Assembly (NCBI RefSeq): GCF_020252395.1
Contig: NZ_JADCDB010000010.1
Location: 62,001-126,000 of the forward strand
Length of the DNA stretch: 64,000 nt
DNA from: Aestuariivirga sp.
GTDB taxonomy: Bacteria; Pseudomonadota; Alphaproteobacteria; Rhizobiales; Aestuariivirgaceae
Direction of reading: 5' to 3'
Shown: in pieces, positions 1-10,500 of the stretch
Position numbering within the stretch: position 1 is the stretch's first letter
Layout of the letters: every line of letters starts with the position of its first letter
Program-made: the position numbers and the translations under genes
The notes under the pieces: generated by a model
The model's input: the letters and a program-made list of their open reading frames with translations, nothing else
The model's database searches: none
What the model was told of the DNA's origin: nothing

Positions 1-428
1 TGGTTGCCCACTTCCACTATGTGCTGTCGCTCGGCGCTGTCTTCGCCATCTTCGCGGGCTGGTATTACTGGTTCCCCAAGATGTATGGTTACATGTACAG
101 CGAGGGCATCGCCAAGCTGCACTTCTGGGTGACGTTCATCGGCGTCAACATGGTGTTCTTCCCGCAGCACTTCCTTGGCCTGGCCGGCATGCCGCGCCGC
201 TATATTGATTATCCGACGGTGTTCGCGGGCTGGAACCAGATCTCCTCCTACGGCTCCTATATCTCGGCCGTCGGCGTGCTGATCTTCCTCTATGGCGTGT
301 ACGACGCCTTCGCGAGGAAGCGCCAGGCGGGCGACAATCCGTGGGGCGCGGGCGCCACGACGCTGGAGTGGACGCTGTCCTCTCCGCCGCCGTTCCACCA
401 ATTCTCCACCTTACCGGTGATCAGGTAA
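1..428 (+). CDS. ctaD: cytochrome c oxidase subunit I, C-terminal part
   Basis: This is the last 141 codons of the haem-copper oxidase subunit I of an aa3-type terminal oxidase in the inner membrane. The reading frame is open from base 3 and begins with VAHFHYVL; in this family the two histidines of HFH ligate haem a3 and haem a. Three hydrophobic segments and the late motif [14 protein letters not shown] follow, and the frame ends with TAA. The start and the copper-B ligands lie outside the window. It heads the run ctaD-ctaB-coxF-ctaG-ctaE. The gene is truncated only by the window edge. Confidence 0.97.
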   Translation, partial: VAHFHYVLSLGAVFAIFAGWYYWFPKMYGYMYSEGIAKLHFWVTFIGVNMVFFPQHFLGLAGMPRRYIDYPTVFAGWNQISSYGSYISAVGVLIFLYGVYDAFARKRQAGDNPWGAGATTLEWTLSSPPPFHQFSTLPVIR

Positions 429-444
429 GCCGGCTGACGACACG

Positions 445-1401
445 ATGACCGACATCAACGCCCAGCTCGCCGAAACCCCGGCCGCCGTATCCGGCGGACA
501 GGGCACGGTGAGGGACTTCTTCGCGCTGCTGAAGCCGCGCGTGATGTCGCTCGTCATCTTCACCGCCTTCGTGGGGCTCATTGCGGCGCCCGGCATGCTG
601 CACCCCTGGCTCGCCTTCGTGGCGCTGCTGGCGATCGCGGTGGGGGCGGGCGCCGCCGGCGCCCTCAATATGTGGTATGACGCCGATATCGACGCGGTGA
701 TGAAGCGCACCGCGAAGCGCCCTGTTCCCGCCGGCGCGGTCACCCCGCCGGAAGCGCTGGGCTTCGGCATGGTGCTCGCCGCCGGCTCGGTTCTCGTGCT
801 GGGCCTGCTCGTGAATGTGCTGGCGGGGGCGCTCCTAGCCTTTACAATCTTCTTCTACATCGCCATCTACACCATGTGGCTGAAGCGGCTGACGCCGCAG
901 AACATCGTGATAGGCGGTGCGGCGGGCGCCTTCCCGCCCATGGTCGGCTGGGTTTCGGTGACGGGCTCGATCGACCTCGGCTCCATTGCCTTGTTCCTCA
1001 TCATCTTCACCTGGACGCCGCCCCACTTCTGGGCTCTGGCCCTGTGGAAAAAGATCAATGCGGACTACTCTCGTGCCGGTGTGCCCATGCTGCCGGTGGT
1101 GGCAGGCACTGACGAGACGCGGCGCCAGATCCTGCTCTATTCGCTTCTCCTGTTCCCCGTCACCCTGTTCCCGGCGCTGACCGGCACGGTGGGCTGGCTC
1201 TATCTCTCCGCCAGTACCGGCCTTGGCGTCATGTTCATCTGGTATGCCTGGCGCGTCTACCGTATCCGTGAGGGACAGGCGGCGGAAATCGCGTGCAAGA
1301 AGCTGTTCGGCTTCTCCACCATGTGGCTGTTCATCGTCTTTGCGCTGATCCTTGCCGAGCGGGCGGCCGGCGTTGCCAGCTTTGCGCCGGTCTTCGGATG
1401 A
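445..1401 (+). CDS. ctaB: protoheme IX farnesyltransferase (haem O synthase)
   Basis: This integral membrane UbiA-family prenyltransferase of 318 residues farnesylates haem B to haem O, the precursor of haem A in the oxidase encoded alongside. The first Asp-rich prenyl-diphosphate motif is seen as [15 protein letters not shown] near residues 74-88, and PPHFWALAL and [11 protein letters not shown] are the typical later loop motifs. Eight to nine hydrophobic segments are visible and the length is normal. It starts 16 bases after ctaD, and its TGA overlaps the ATG of coxF, indicating coupled translation. Confidence 0.97.
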   Translation: MTDINAQLAETPAAVSGGQGTVRDFFALLKPRVMSLVIFTAFVGLIAAPGMLHPWLAFVALLAIAVGAGAAGALNMWYDADIDAVMKRTAKRPVPAGAVTPPEALGFGMVLAAGSVLVLGLLVNVLAGALLAFTIFFYIAIYTMWLKRLTPQNIVIGGAAGAFPPMVGWVSVTGSIDLGSIALFLIIFTWTPPHFWALALWKKINADYSRAGVPMLPVVAGTDETRRQILLYSLLLFPVTLFPALTGTVGWLYLSASTGLGVMFIWYAWRVYRIREGQAAEIACKKLFGFSTMWLFIVFALILAERAAGVASFAPVFG

Positions 1402-1559
1402 AGGATGCGATGACCAATACCCCCTTCGGCCCGGAAGACATGGCGCGCCGCAAGAAGCGCGCCATCGCCATGGCGCTTATCCTCGTGGCACTCGTGGTGC
1501 TGTTCTTCGTGACGACCGTCGTCCGCCTCGGCGGCTCTATCGCGATGCGGAGCATGTGA
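1398..1559 (+). CDS. coxF: small CoxF-type cytochrome oxidase assembly protein
   Basis: This 53-residue protein has a short charged N-terminus (MARRKKR) and one membrane segment (about residues 22-39). Its ATG overlaps the ctaB stop and its stop overlaps the ctaG start, so it is embedded in a translationally coupled chain. A tiny gene in exactly this slot between ctaB and ctaG is usual in alphaproteobacteria, where it is called CoxF and thought to help cytochrome oxidase assembly. Identification rests on position, size and topology rather than on a catalytic motif. An internal Met at base 1410 is an alternative start. Confidence 0.75.
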   Translation: MKDAMTNTPFGPEDMARRKKRAIAMALILVALVVLFFVTTVVRLGGSIAMRSM

Positions 1560-2137
1560 TGAAGCAGCAGCGCAATGTCCGCGTCGTTGTGTTGTCGGCC
1601 GCCACCGTGGCGGGGATGATCGGCCTCACCTATGCCTCGGTGCCGCTCTACCGTCTGTTCTGCCAGGTTACGGGCTATGGTGGCACGGTGCAGCGCGCCG
1701 ATGCCGCGCCCGGCCAAGTGCTGGACAAAACGGTCTCGGTGCGCTTCGACGCCAACACCTCCGGCAAGCTGGACTGGGCCTTTCACCCCGTGCAGAGCGC
1801 GGTGAAGGTGAAGTTCGGGGAACAGTCCATGGCCTATTACGAGGCCATTAACCAGTCCGGCCGCACGGTCACCGGCACTGCGGTGTTCAATGTGTCGCCG
1901 CCGCAGGCCGGCGCGTACTTCAACAAGATCGAGTGCTTCTGCTTCACCGAGCAGGCGCTGAAGCCCGGCGAAAAGATCGAGATGCCCGTAATGTTCTTTG
2001 TCGACCCGGACATGCTGAAGGATCCGGACGCGGCGGGCATTGATGAAATCACCTTGTCCTATACCTTCTATCCGGTGGACAAGCCTAAGGCTGTGACGGA
2101 GGCCAAGACTGAGGCCCCCGCCAGCGTCGCGAACTAA
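1559..2137 (+). CDS. ctaG: cytochrome c oxidase assembly protein CtaG/Cox11
   Basis: This 192-residue Cox11-family copper chaperone delivers copper to the CuB site of subunit I. It has one N-terminal membrane anchor (about residues 9-29) and a periplasmic domain with the copper-binding CFCF motif at Cys126/Cys128, plus the conserved Cys35 in the YRLFCQVTG segment. The start at 1559 overlaps the coxF stop by one base and begins MKQQRNVRV; longer upstream extensions in the frame do not resemble the family. It lies between coxF and ctaE. Confidence 0.96.
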   Translation: MKQQRNVRVVVLSAATVAGMIGLTYASVPLYRLFCQVTGYGGTVQRADAAPGQVLDKTVSVRFDANTSGKLDWAFHPVQSAVKVKFGEQSMAYYEAINQSGRTVTGTAVFNVSPPQAGAYFNKIECFCFTEQALKPGEKIEMPVMFFVDPDMLKDPDAAGIDEITLSYTFYPVDKPKAVTEAKTEAPASVAN

Positions 2138-2149
2138 GGAGTAGGGGAC

Positions 2150-3004
2150 ATGGCTGACGCCCACGCCAAGAATCACGATTACCACCTGGTCGACCCGAGC
2201 CCCTGGCCGTTCGTCGGCTCAGTCTCGGCCTTCGTTCTCGCAGTGGGCGCCGTGTTCTGGATGCACGGCGATTTGAGCCCGGCGGTGATGCTGATTGGCC
2301 TTGCCGGCGTGCTCTACACCATGTTCATGTGGTGGCGGGACGTCATCAACGAGGGCAACCAGCAGCACCATACGCCTATCGTGGCGCTCCACCTGCGCTA
2401 TGGCATGCTGATGTTCATCGCCTCCGAGGTGATGTTCTTCGTTGCCTGGTTCTGGGCCTTCTTCGACGCCAGCCTGTTCCCCGGCGAGGCGATCCAGGCC
2501 TCGCGCGCCGCCGCCACGGGCGGCGTGTGGCCGCCCAAGGGTGTGATCATCTTCGATCCCTGGCACCTGCCGCTGATCAACACGCTGATCCTGCTGACCT
2601 CGGGCACCACCATCACCTGGGCGCATCATGCGCTGCTGAACAACGACCGAAAGGGCCTTAACATGGGCCTGCTCGCCACTGTGCTGCTGGGCGTGCTGTT
2701 CACCATGGTCCAGGCCTATGAATATTCGCACGCCGCCTTCGCCTTCAACCGCGACAATGGCGGCAACATCTATGGCTCGACCTTCTTCATGGCCACGGGC
2801 TTCCACGGCTTCCATGTCATCATCGGCACCATCTTCCTGCTTGTCTGCCTGATCCGCGCCTCCAGGGGCGCCTTCACGCCGAAAGCGCATTTCGGCCTCG
2901 AGGCGGCGGCCTGGTACTGGCACTTCGTGGACGTGGTCTGGCTGTTCCTGTTCGCCACCGTCTATATCTGGAGCTCGGCGGGCGTGATCATTCCGGAAGG
3001 CTGA
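2150..3004 (+). CDS. ctaE: cytochrome c oxidase subunit III
   Basis: This 284-residue seven-helix core subunit of the aa3 oxidase has no metal centre and stabilises subunit I and proton uptake. The N-terminal [12 protein letters not shown] signature, the [13 protein letters not shown] helix and the C-terminal [16 protein letters not shown] helix are characteristic. It starts 12 bases after ctaG behind a GGAG-type ribosome site. A GC-rich inverted repeat follows it, separating it from the DUF983 gene. Confidence 0.97.
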   Translation: MADAHAKNHDYHLVDPSPWPFVGSVSAFVLAVGAVFWMHGDLSPAVMLIGLAGVLYTMFMWWRDVINEGNQQHHTPIVALHLRYGMLMFIASEVMFFVAWFWAFFDASLFPGEAIQASRAAATGGVWPPKGVIIFDPWHLPLINTLILLTSGTTITWAHHALLNNDRKGLNMGLLATVLLGVLFTMVQAYEYSHAAFAFNRDNGGNIYGSTFFMATGFHGFHVIIGTIFLLVCLIRASRGAFTPKAHFGLEAAAWYWHFVDVVWLFLFATVYIWSSAGVIIPEG

Positions 3005-3025
3005 CCGCCGGATTTCTGCTCGTCT

Positions 3026-3055
3026 GGGGCCGCATCGGACAACCGCTGCGGCCCC
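3026..3055 (+). terminator. GC-rich hairpin after ctaE
   Basis: A perfect 9-bp inverted repeat (GGGGCCGCA at 3026-3034 with TGCGGCCCC at 3047-3055) and a 12-base loop lie in the 68-base gap between ctaE and the DUF983 gene. No T-run follows, so it is more likely an mRNA-stabilising or partial-termination element than a strong intrinsic terminator. Confidence 0.4.
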
Positions 3056-3072
3056 CCTGCTTCGAGAACTGG

Positions 3073-3447
3073 ATGAACGACGTCTATTACCCCGACCTCT
3101 CGCCCCTCAGGACGGGCCTTGCCGGCGCCTGCCCGCGCTGCGGCCGGGGCAAGCTGTTCGACGGCTATCTCACGCTCGCCGGCAAATGCCAGAGCTGCGG
3201 GCTCTCCTATGCATTCGCCGATGGCGGCGACGGGGCGGCGTGGTTCGTCATGCTGTTTGTCTGTTTTGCCGGTGCCGGCTCCATCCTCGGCGTCGAGGCG
3301 GCCTACAGCCCGCCCTATTGGGTGCATGCGCTGATTGCCGTTCCGGTGCTCGTCATCCTGCCCATGCTGCTGCTGCGCCCGGTGAAGGGCGTGCTCATCA
3401 ACCAGCAATGGAAGACCGGCGCGCGCGAAGGACGCCTGCGGAAATGA
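3073..3447 (+). CDS. DUF983 membrane protein
   Basis: This 124-residue protein has a zinc-ribbon-like N-terminus (CPRC at about residues 21-24 and CQSC at about 39-42) and two hydrophobic segments around residues 57-76 and 86-103. DUF983 proteins regularly sit between oxidase subunit III and SURF1 in alphaproteobacteria; their biochemical role is not established. Its TGA overlaps the SURF1 ATG (ATGA), so the two are coupled. Function in oxidase assembly is inferred from position. Confidence 0.88.
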   Translation: MNDVYYPDLSPLRTGLAGACPRCGRGKLFDGYLTLAGKCQSCGLSYAFADGGDGAAWFVMLFVCFAGAGSILGVEAAYSPPYWVHALIAVPVLVILPMLLLRPVKGVLINQQWKTGAREGRLRK

Positions 3448-4190
3448 TCCGCCCGCACGAACGCCCGCCGCGCACTTGGCCGGTGCTGGTGGCCAGCGTT
3501 ATCGGCTTCGCCATCCTCGTCTCGCTCGGCGCCTGGCAGGTGAAGCGGCTCGCCTGGAAGGAGGCGCTGCTCGCCCAGCTTGCCGCCAATGCAGCCGCCG
3601 AATCCGTCGACCTGCCGACCGCCCTCAACATGTCGCGCGCCGGCAGCAACGTCGAGTTCGTGCGGGTCAAGTTCACCGGCACCTACAAGAACCAGCCGCG
3701 CATGAAGATGCTCTCGGGCTATGAGGGCGGCCAGGGCTGGACCATCATTGCGCCGGTGGCATCCGCCGATGGCTGGGCGGCGATCGTCGACCGCGGCCGC
3801 CTGCCCGGCCAGCGGCTCGACAGCTACACGATGCTCGACGGCCCGCAGGAGATCGAGGGCGTCATCCGCACCCATCCCTATGGCCAGGGCTATTTCGACC
3901 CGGTCAACGATCCTTCGTCCGGCATGTGGTATTGGTGGGACGTCAAGGCCATGCTGGCGGCCAGCGGCTTGGCCGCAGAGCTGAAGCCCTTCCCCTTCGC
4001 CATCCAGCTGGTGCCCACAGACAATGGCGTGGAGTTCCCGAAGCCGCAGGAGCCAAAGGCCGATCTCGCCAACAATCACCTCGGCTATGCCATCACCTGG
4101 TTCGGCCTGGCGGCAACCCTGCTGGGCGTCGCGGGCTTCTATATCTTCGACCTGCGCCGGCGGCAGAAGAACTGGCATGCCCTGAGGTGA
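3444..4190 (+). CDS. SURF1 family cytochrome oxidase assembly protein
   Basis: This 248-residue SURF1/Shy1 homologue is an inner-membrane factor that helps insert haem A into subunit I. Two membrane segments, near residues 13-32 and 219-238, bracket a periplasmic domain, the family topology. The N-terminal LGAWQVKRLAWKEALL and C-terminal NNHLGYAITWFGLA stretches are typical. The start overlaps the DUF983 stop; a longer in-frame upstream extension would overlap that gene heavily and is rejected. It is the last oxidase gene before thrC. Confidence 0.93.
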   Translation: MIRPHERPPRTWPVLVASVIGFAILVSLGAWQVKRLAWKEALLAQLAANAAAESVDLPTALNMSRAGSNVEFVRVKFTGTYKNQPRMKMLSGYEGGQGWTIIAPVASADGWAAIVDRGRLPGQRLDSYTMLDGPQEIEGVIRTHPYGQGYFDPVNDPSSGMWYWWDVKAMLAASGLAAELKPFPFAIQLVPTDNGVEFPKPQEPKADLANNHLGYAITWFGLAATLLGVAGFYIFDLRRRQKNWHALR

Positions 4191-4251
4191 GGCAAAGCTC
4201 CGCTTGAAGGCCTGCGGGCCGGGGGCTAAAGCTGCCTTAGATCCTTGAGGG

Positions 4252-5652
4252 GTGGCGGACTTGCGTTATGTGTCGACCCGGGGCGAAGCCCCGGAACTCG
4301 GTTTCGAAGACGTTCTGCTCACCGGTCTCGCCCGCGACGGCGGGCTCTATGTGCCGGCCGTCTGGCCCCAGCTGCCGGGCCGCACCCTCACGCACTTGCA
4401 GGGCAAGAGTTACGAGGACGTGGCCTTCGCGGTGATGCACCCCTTCATCGGCGGGGCCGTGCCCGAGGCTGACTTGAAACGCATGATCACCCAAGCCTAT
4501 GCGAGTTTCGGCCACCCGGCGGTGGCGCCGCTGAAGCAGCTCGACGACAACCAGTGGCTGCTCGAACTCTTCCATGGGCCGACGCTGGCTTTCAAGGACG
4601 TGGCGATGCAGCTCTTGGCGCGCCTCATGGACTGGGCGCTGGCCGGGCGCCGGACGCGCGCCACCATCGTCGGCGCGACGAGCGGCGACACCGGCGGTGC
4701 CGCCATCGAGGCCTTCAAGTCCTCGCATCACGCCACCGTCTTCATGATGCATCCGCACGGCCGCGTCTCGGAGGTGCAGCGCCGCCAGATGACGACGGTC
4801 GACAGCTCCTCCGTTCACAACATCGCCATCGAAGGCAATTTCGACGATTGCCAGGCGATCGTGAAGGCGCTGTTCAACGACCATGCCTTCCGTGACAAGG
4901 TGGGGCTGGCCGGCGTCAACTCCATCAACTGGGCGCGCATCATGGCGCAGACGGTCTATTACGTGACCGCAGCGCTGTCGCTCGGTGCTCCGGGCCGCGC
5001 GGTCAGCTTCTGCGTGCCGACGGGGAATTTCGGTGACATCTTCGCAGGGCTCGTGGCCAAGCGCATGGGGCTCCCCGTCGACCGCCTGGTCATCGCCACC
5101 AATGTCAACGACATCCTCGACCGCACCCTGAAGACCGGCCGCCACGAGCAGCGCGGGGTCAAGGCCTCGACCAGCCCGTCGATGGACATCCAGATCTCGA
5201 GCAATTTCGAGCGCCTGCTGTTCCTCACCTATGCGCGTGATCCCAATGCCGTGCGCCACCTCATGGCGAGCCTCGCCCAGTCAGGGAGCTTTACCATCGG
5301 CGACCGCGAGCTCGAACAGATCCGCCATGAATTCGGTTCCGGCGCCACGGATGAGGCCGAAACGGCGCTCACCATCCGCGAGACGCTGGCGGCAACGGGC
5401 GAGTTGCTCGACCCGCACACCGCGGTGGGCTATGCCGTCGCGCGCAAGGCAGACGCCTCGGCAAGCCCCATGGTGACGCTTGCCACCGCGCATCCCGCCA
5501 AGTTCCCCGATGCGGTGGAGAAGGCCTCCGGCATCCGCCCCGGCCTGCCGCCGCGCCTCTCCGGCTTGCTCAGCGCCAAGGAACGGTTCACAGTATTGCC
5601 CAATGACGTGGGCCGGGTGCGTGACTTCATCCTGTCGCAGCAGCAGGCCTGA
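4252..5652 (+). CDS. thrC: threonine synthase
   Basis: This PLP-dependent lyase converts O-phosphohomoserine to threonine in the cytoplasm. The 466 residues match the longer (class I) type. The PLP lysine is in HGPTLAFKD (Lys115) and the phosphate-binding loop is GATSGDTGGAA. The start is uncertain: GTG at 4252 gives MADLRYVSTRG, but family members usually begin at the equivalent of LRYVSTRG, so TTG at 4261 with a better-spaced purine tract is a realistic alternative. It lies 61 bases after SURF1 and 14 bases before the M16 peptidase gene. Confidence 0.96.
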   Translation: MADLRYVSTRGEAPELGFEDVLLTGLARDGGLYVPAVWPQLPGRTLTHLQGKSYEDVAFAVMHPFIGGAVPEADLKRMITQAYASFGHPAVAPLKQLDDNQWLLELFHGPTLAFKDVAMQLLARLMDWALAGRRTRATIVGATSGDTGGAAIEAFKSSHHATVFMMHPHGRVSEVQRRQMTTVDSSSVHNIAIEGNFDDCQAIVKALFNDHAFRDKVGLAGVNSINWARIMAQTVYYVTAALSLGAPGRAVSFCVPTGNFGDIFAGLVAKRMGLPVDRLVIATNVNDILDRTLKTGRHEQRGVKASTSPSMDIQISSNFERLLFLTYARDPNAVRHLMASLAQSGSFTIGDRELEQIRHEFGSGATDEAETALTIRETLAATGELLDPHTAVGYAVARKADASASPMVTLATAHPAKFPDAVEKASGIRPGLPPRLSGLLSAKERFTVLPNDVGRVRDFILSQQQA

Positions 5653-5666
5653 ACGAGAGTAAGCGT

Positions 5667-6926
5667 ATGAGTGTCGAGATCACCCGCCTTCCCAACGGCA
5701 TCCACGTCGTCACCCACCACATGCCGCATCTGGAGACGGCGGCACTTGGCATCTGGGTCAAGGCCGGGGCGCGCGACGAGCGGGCGGAGGAGAACGGCAT
5801 CGCGCATTTCCTCGAGCACATGGCCTTCAAGGGCACGCCCCGCCGCTCCGCCCGCGCCATCGCCGAGGAAATCGAATCTGCCGGCGGCGAAATCAATGCC
5901 GCCACCGGCATGGAGACCACCACCTATTACGCCCGCGTCCTCAAGCAGGACTGGGCACTCGCCCTCGACATTCTGGCCGACATCTTCACCGCGCCGGCTC
6001 TCGATGAGGAGGAGCTCGAGCGCGAGCGCGACGTGATCCTGCAGGAGATCGCCGCCGCCCATGACCAGCCGGATGACCTGGTCTTTGACCTCGCCCAGGC
6101 GGCGAGCTTCGGCGGCCATCCGCTGGCACGCTCCATCCTCGGCACCGAGGAACTGATCGGCGGCGTTTCCCGCCAGCAAATCCTCGACTGGCGCAACCGC
6201 AATTACTGGGGCGCGCGCATCGTCGTGGCCGCCGCCGGCCACATCGACCACAAAGCCTTCGCGGCGGAAGCTGCAAGGCTTCTGGGCGCCATTGCGGAAG
6301 GCAGCGAACCGAAGCGCGAGACGCCGTCTTTCCTGCCCACCTGCTGCACGGCGGAAAAGCCCTTGGACCAAGCTCACATTGTGCTGAGCTTCGAGGCGCC
6401 GGGCTACCGCCACCCGGATATCTATGTGCTGCAGGTGCTCTCCAACATCCTCGGCGGCGGCATGTCGTCCCGCCTGTTCCAGGAGGTGCGCGAGAAGCGC
6501 GGCCTCTGCTACAGCGTCTTCTCCTTCGGCTCGGCCTACGAGGATGCGGGGCAGGTGGGAGTCTATGCCGCCACATCCCCCGAACATTCGAACGAGCTTC
6601 TCGGCCTCACCTCGGAGGTGATGCTGTCGGTGGCGCGGGAAGTGACGGAAGCGGAAGTGGCGCGCGCCAAGGCGCAGCTCAAGGCCAGTCTCGTCATAAA
6701 CCTCGAAAGCGCCTCGGGCCGCGCCGACCAGATTGCCCGCCAGTTCCTCGCCTTCGGTGAGGTGCCAGCCATTTCGACGCTCACCGCCAAGATCGAGGCG
6801 GTGACGCCCGAACAAGTGCGGGCGCTGGCGGAGCGCCTGTTCCGCCACCAGAAGCCGGCCTTCAGCGCCGTCGGCCACATTGTCGACATGGCAGTCTACG
6901 ATAAGATCGCCAGGCAATTTGCGTAA
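5667..6926 (+). CDS. M16 family zinc metallopeptidase (processing-peptidase-like)
   Basis: This 419-residue pitrilysin-family protease carries the inverted zinc motif HxxEH (His47, Glu50, His51 in AHFLEHMAFKG) and the downstream glutamate-bearing helix around DEEELERERDVILQEI. The substrate-side GGGMSSRLFQEVREKRGLCY motif is also present. The length equals the single-module bacterial homologues of mitochondrial processing peptidase beta. No signal peptide is seen, so it is probably cytoplasmic. It sits between thrC and a GNAT gene, a common Hyphomicrobiales arrangement. The physiological substrate is unknown. Confidence 0.94.
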   Translation: MSVEITRLPNGIHVVTHHMPHLETAALGIWVKAGARDERAEENGIAHFLEHMAFKGTPRRSARAIAEEIESAGGEINAATGMETTTYYARVLKQDWALALDILADIFTAPALDEEELERERDVILQEIAAAHDQPDDLVFDLAQAASFGGHPLARSILGTEELIGGVSRQQILDWRNRNYWGARIVVAAAGHIDHKAFAAEAARLLGAIAEGSEPKRETPSFLPTCCTAEKPLDQAHIVLSFEAPGYRHPDIYVLQVLSNILGGGMSSRLFQEVREKRGLCYSVFSFGSAYEDAGQVGVYAATSPEHSNELLGLTSEVMLSVAREVTEAEVARAKAQLKASLVINLESASGRADQIARQFLAFGEVPAISTLTAKIEAVTPEQVRALAERLFRHQKPAFSAVGHIVDMAVYDKIARQFA

Positions 6927-6934
6927 GCAGTGAT

Positions 6935-7510
6935 ATGGCCTTCCTTCGCTCACCCTTCGTCGCCGACCCGCCCCCCACCCTTCAGGATGGCCGCGCGCTG
7001 ATCCGGGTGCCAGACATGGCGGATTATGAGCAGTGGGCGGCACTCAGGGCGCAGAGCCGCGACTTCCTCACCCCATGGGAGCCGATCTGGCCCGCCAACG
7101 ACCTGACCCGCACCGCCTTCCGAAGCCGCATCCGGCAGTATTGGCGCGACATCGACGAGGACATGGCCTACCCCTATTTCATCTTCGACCGCGGGGGCGA
7201 GGTGCTGGTTGGGGCGCTCACTTTGTCCAATGTGCGCCGTGGCGTCGCCCAGACGGCGACACTCGGCTACTGGATCGGCCAACCCCATGTCCGCAAGGGC
7301 TACATGACGTCCGCGGTGGGGCTCATCTGCGATTTTTCCTTCCGGCACCTGGGCCTGCACCGCGTGGAGGCGGCCTGCCTTCCCCACAACACGCCCTCCA
7401 TCGGCCTCCTGCACAAATGCCGCTTCGCCTATGAGGGGCAGGCGCGCGGCTACCTTAAGATCGCCGGCGAGTGGCGCGATCATCTTCTGTTTGCCCGGCT
7501 TTCAGGCTGA
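6935..7510 (+). CDS. GNAT family N-acetyltransferase (RimJ-like)
   Basis: This 191-residue GCN5-related acetyltransferase has the acetyl-CoA site in the LGYWIGQPHVRKGYMTSAV region and the following HRVEAACLPHNTPSIGLLHK strand-helix. Proteins of this RimJ/RimL subgroup acetylate N-terminal amino groups of ribosomal or other proteins; the substrate here cannot be read from sequence. It starts 8 bases after the M16 peptidase gene and is probably cotranscribed with it. Confidence 0.88.
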   Translation: MAFLRSPFVADPPPTLQDGRALIRVPDMADYEQWAALRAQSRDFLTPWEPIWPANDLTRTAFRSRIRQYWRDIDEDMAYPYFIFDRGGEVLVGALTLSNVRRGVAQTATLGYWIGQPHVRKGYMTSAVGLICDFSFRHLGLHRVEAACLPHNTPSIGLLHKCRFAYEGQARGYLKIAGEWRDHLLFARLSG

Positions 7511-7544
7511 CGCCGAGTAACCCTATGGTGTAACGTTCCTTGTC

Positions 7545-10500
7545 ATGAGGGTGCGGCGCAGCTTAGGTGATCGGATGAGGTGGGGTGGATACAGGTCGGG
7601 AGGCTTCCCGTCCGTCAATCTGCTGTTCGTCGTTCTGCTGCTGGCAGCCGCACTGGGGCTGGCGCGGCCCAGCCTTGCCGTGGACATCATCGACATTTCG
7701 CGGCCGCTTCCGCAGCAGGATATCACAGGCTTCCTCGCCGGGCTGCAAACGCCCGAGCGCGAGATCGCCATCCAGCGGCCGGATGGCGGCGAGGGCGCGG
7801 CCCTGCAGATGACGCTCACCGCCAAGGCGCCGGGACCGGTGTTCAACTGGGTGGCTGCCGCCTTCCGAAACACGTCCAAGGACCCCGTTTCCGTCGTGCT
7901 CGCTGTGCCGCACCAGGGCTTCACGGGCTCCGGCTTCTATCCGCCGCGGCTGGTGGGGCCGCGCGTCTATGGCACGGCGCTGGCGGGTAGCGGGCAGTTT
8001 GGCAACCTGCCCCCGGTGCCGGGCGAAAGCGCCTATCTGCTCAGCCTCCCGGCGGGTGGCACGGTGTCGGTCGCCTTCGAGGTGACGGGCGGCGTGCTCC
8101 CCGTCACCATGTGGCAGCGCGCCGCCTTCGACGCGCACAAGGACTTCATCTCCTTCTTCCGCGGCGCGCTGCTCGGCATTTCGGTGCTGATCGCGCTCGC
8201 CATGTTCCTGCTTTACGGCTTCCGGGCGCGTGCGCTCTTCCCGGTGGCGGGTGCTTTTGCGCTGGCCTCCATCGGCTTCATGCTGCTGGAGGCGGGCCAC
8301 CTCACCGTGCTCACCGCCCAGTCGGGCATGACAGGCTTCACCCTGCAGGTGCTGCGCGCCGTCTTCGAGGGGCTGATGGCGGGCTTCCTGCTGCTGCTTC
8401 TGGCCATGCTGGCAGACCTCGGGCGCCTCTCGCGCATAGCGGCCAACCTGCTGCTGATCGCCGCCTGCCTCGCCTTCGCCATTCCGATCTATGGCATCGC
8501 CGAACCGATTCTGGCGGTGGCCCTGGCGCGCCTCGTCTTCGCACTCACCGCGCTCGGCGGGTTCTTTCTCGTCGTTTATCTTTGGAGGCGCGGCGAGGTG
8601 AAGGCCGAGACGGCTGTGCTGAGTTGGACCGCCGTGCTGTTGTGGACCATGCTGGCCGTGCTGGCGGCGCTATTCAGCGACCCCGGCTCCTCGATTGCCG
8701 GGGTGGTGGCGGTGGGGCTTGCGGCGCTGCTCGTGATGCTGGGTTTCGTTCTGGCGCATCACGCCTTCGCGCAGGGCTATCTGTCGCGCCACTTCTTCCG
8801 CGAGGCGGGGCGCCATGCCCTTGCCCTCGCCGGGGCGCGCGCCTTCGTGTGGGACTGGCAGCCGGAGGAGGGCGAACTCTTCCTCAGCCCCGAGATCGCC
8901 CGCGCGCTGACCCAACCCGCCAATGCCTTCGAGGATGCGGCGGGCGAGGCCTTTCTCGAGCTCATGCACCCGGCCGACCGCTCCGCCTATCTCGCCACCA
9001 TCGCGGAAGCGGAAGCTGACGGCCGGAACCCCATCGAGCGCAAGTTCCGGCTCCGCCATGGCGATGGCAGCTACCGCTGGTTCGAGCTCAGGGCGCGCTC
9101 TATCACCGGCGGCAACGGCTACCGTGCGGCGCGCTGCATCGGCACCATCACCGACGTCACCAATGCCAAGATCGCCGAGGAGCGCCTGCTGAAGGACGCC
9201 GTTTACGACATGGTGACGGGCCTTCCCAACCGCGCACTCTTCGCCGACCGGCTGCAGCGGGCGATCGACGGGCTGGAACCGGGTGCGGCCACCGGGCTGT
9301 TCGTGCTGCTGGTCGACCTCGACCGCTTCAAGATCGTCAACGACGCCATGGGCCACGAGGCGGGTGACGCGCTTCTTTCCATCATCGGCCGCCGCCTCAA
9401 GGCCGAGGCGGACATGGTGGACACGGTGGCGCGCCTGCCGGGCGACCAGTTCGCCATTCTTTATCACGAGGCGCCGGGGGGCCGCGGCGTGGATGCCTTC
9501 GCCCAGGCGCTGCTCGATACTGTGGGCCGGCCGGTGAAATTCGAAGACCAGGAATATTTCCTCACGGCCTCCGTCGGCGTCGCGCAGTACCGCCCGAAAG
9601 CGCAGGACGCCGAGAGGCTGATGAAGGAGGCCGCCGTGGCCCTCTACGAGGCGCGGCGCAAGGGCACGGGCAAGGTCGAGCTGTTCAACCCGGCTATGGT
9701 CGACGACCGCGCGGAACTGATGGTGCTCGAGGCGGAGCTGCGCCGCGCCATCGAGAGGAACGAGATCGAGGTCCATTACCAGCCCATCGCGCGGCTTGCC
9801 GACATGCATCTCGCGGGCTTCGAGGCGCTGGTGCGCTGGCGCCACCCGGCGATGGGCCTCCTTGCGCCCGAGAGCTTCCTGAGCCTCGCCGAGGAAACCG
9901 GCATGATCCGGGACATCGGCCGCGTGGTGGTGAACGAGGCCGGCCGCCAGCTCGGCATCTGGCAGCGCGCCTACCGGTCGGCCGAGCCCGCCTTCATCGC
10001 CGTCAACATCTCGTCGGCGCAGCTCATCGAGCCGAGCCTGCTCGACGACATTAAGCAGATCATCGGGCGCGAGGGTCTGCTGCGCGGCAGCTTCAAGATC
10101 GAGGTGACGGAATCCCTCGTCATGGAATACCCGGAGCGCGCGGCGCAGATTCTCGAGCGTTTCCGCGAGTTGGGCGTCGGCCTCTCCTGCGACGATTTCG
10201 GCACCGGCTATTCCTCGCTCTCAAGCCTGAGGAAGCTGCCCTTCGACACGCTGAAGGTCGACCGCAGCTTCATCTCGCAGGAGGCGCAGGACCAGCGCGC
10301 CGTGGTGATCTTGCAATCGATCATCGCCATGGGGCACGAGCTGGGCCTCGCCATCGTGGCCGAGGGCATCGAGAACCAGGACCAGGTCGACCGGCTTGGC
10401 GAGCTCGGTTGCGACTATGGCCAGGGCTTCTTCATCGGCAAGCCGATGTCGGCGAAGCAGGTGAACGATGCGCTGGCGGGCCTGCCCTATGCCCATACTT

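Noticed and set aside
5430-7043. Long minus-strand open frame antisense to the M16 peptidase gene
   Set aside because: The plus strand encodes the zinc motif and a full-length family member; the reverse frame is low-complexity.
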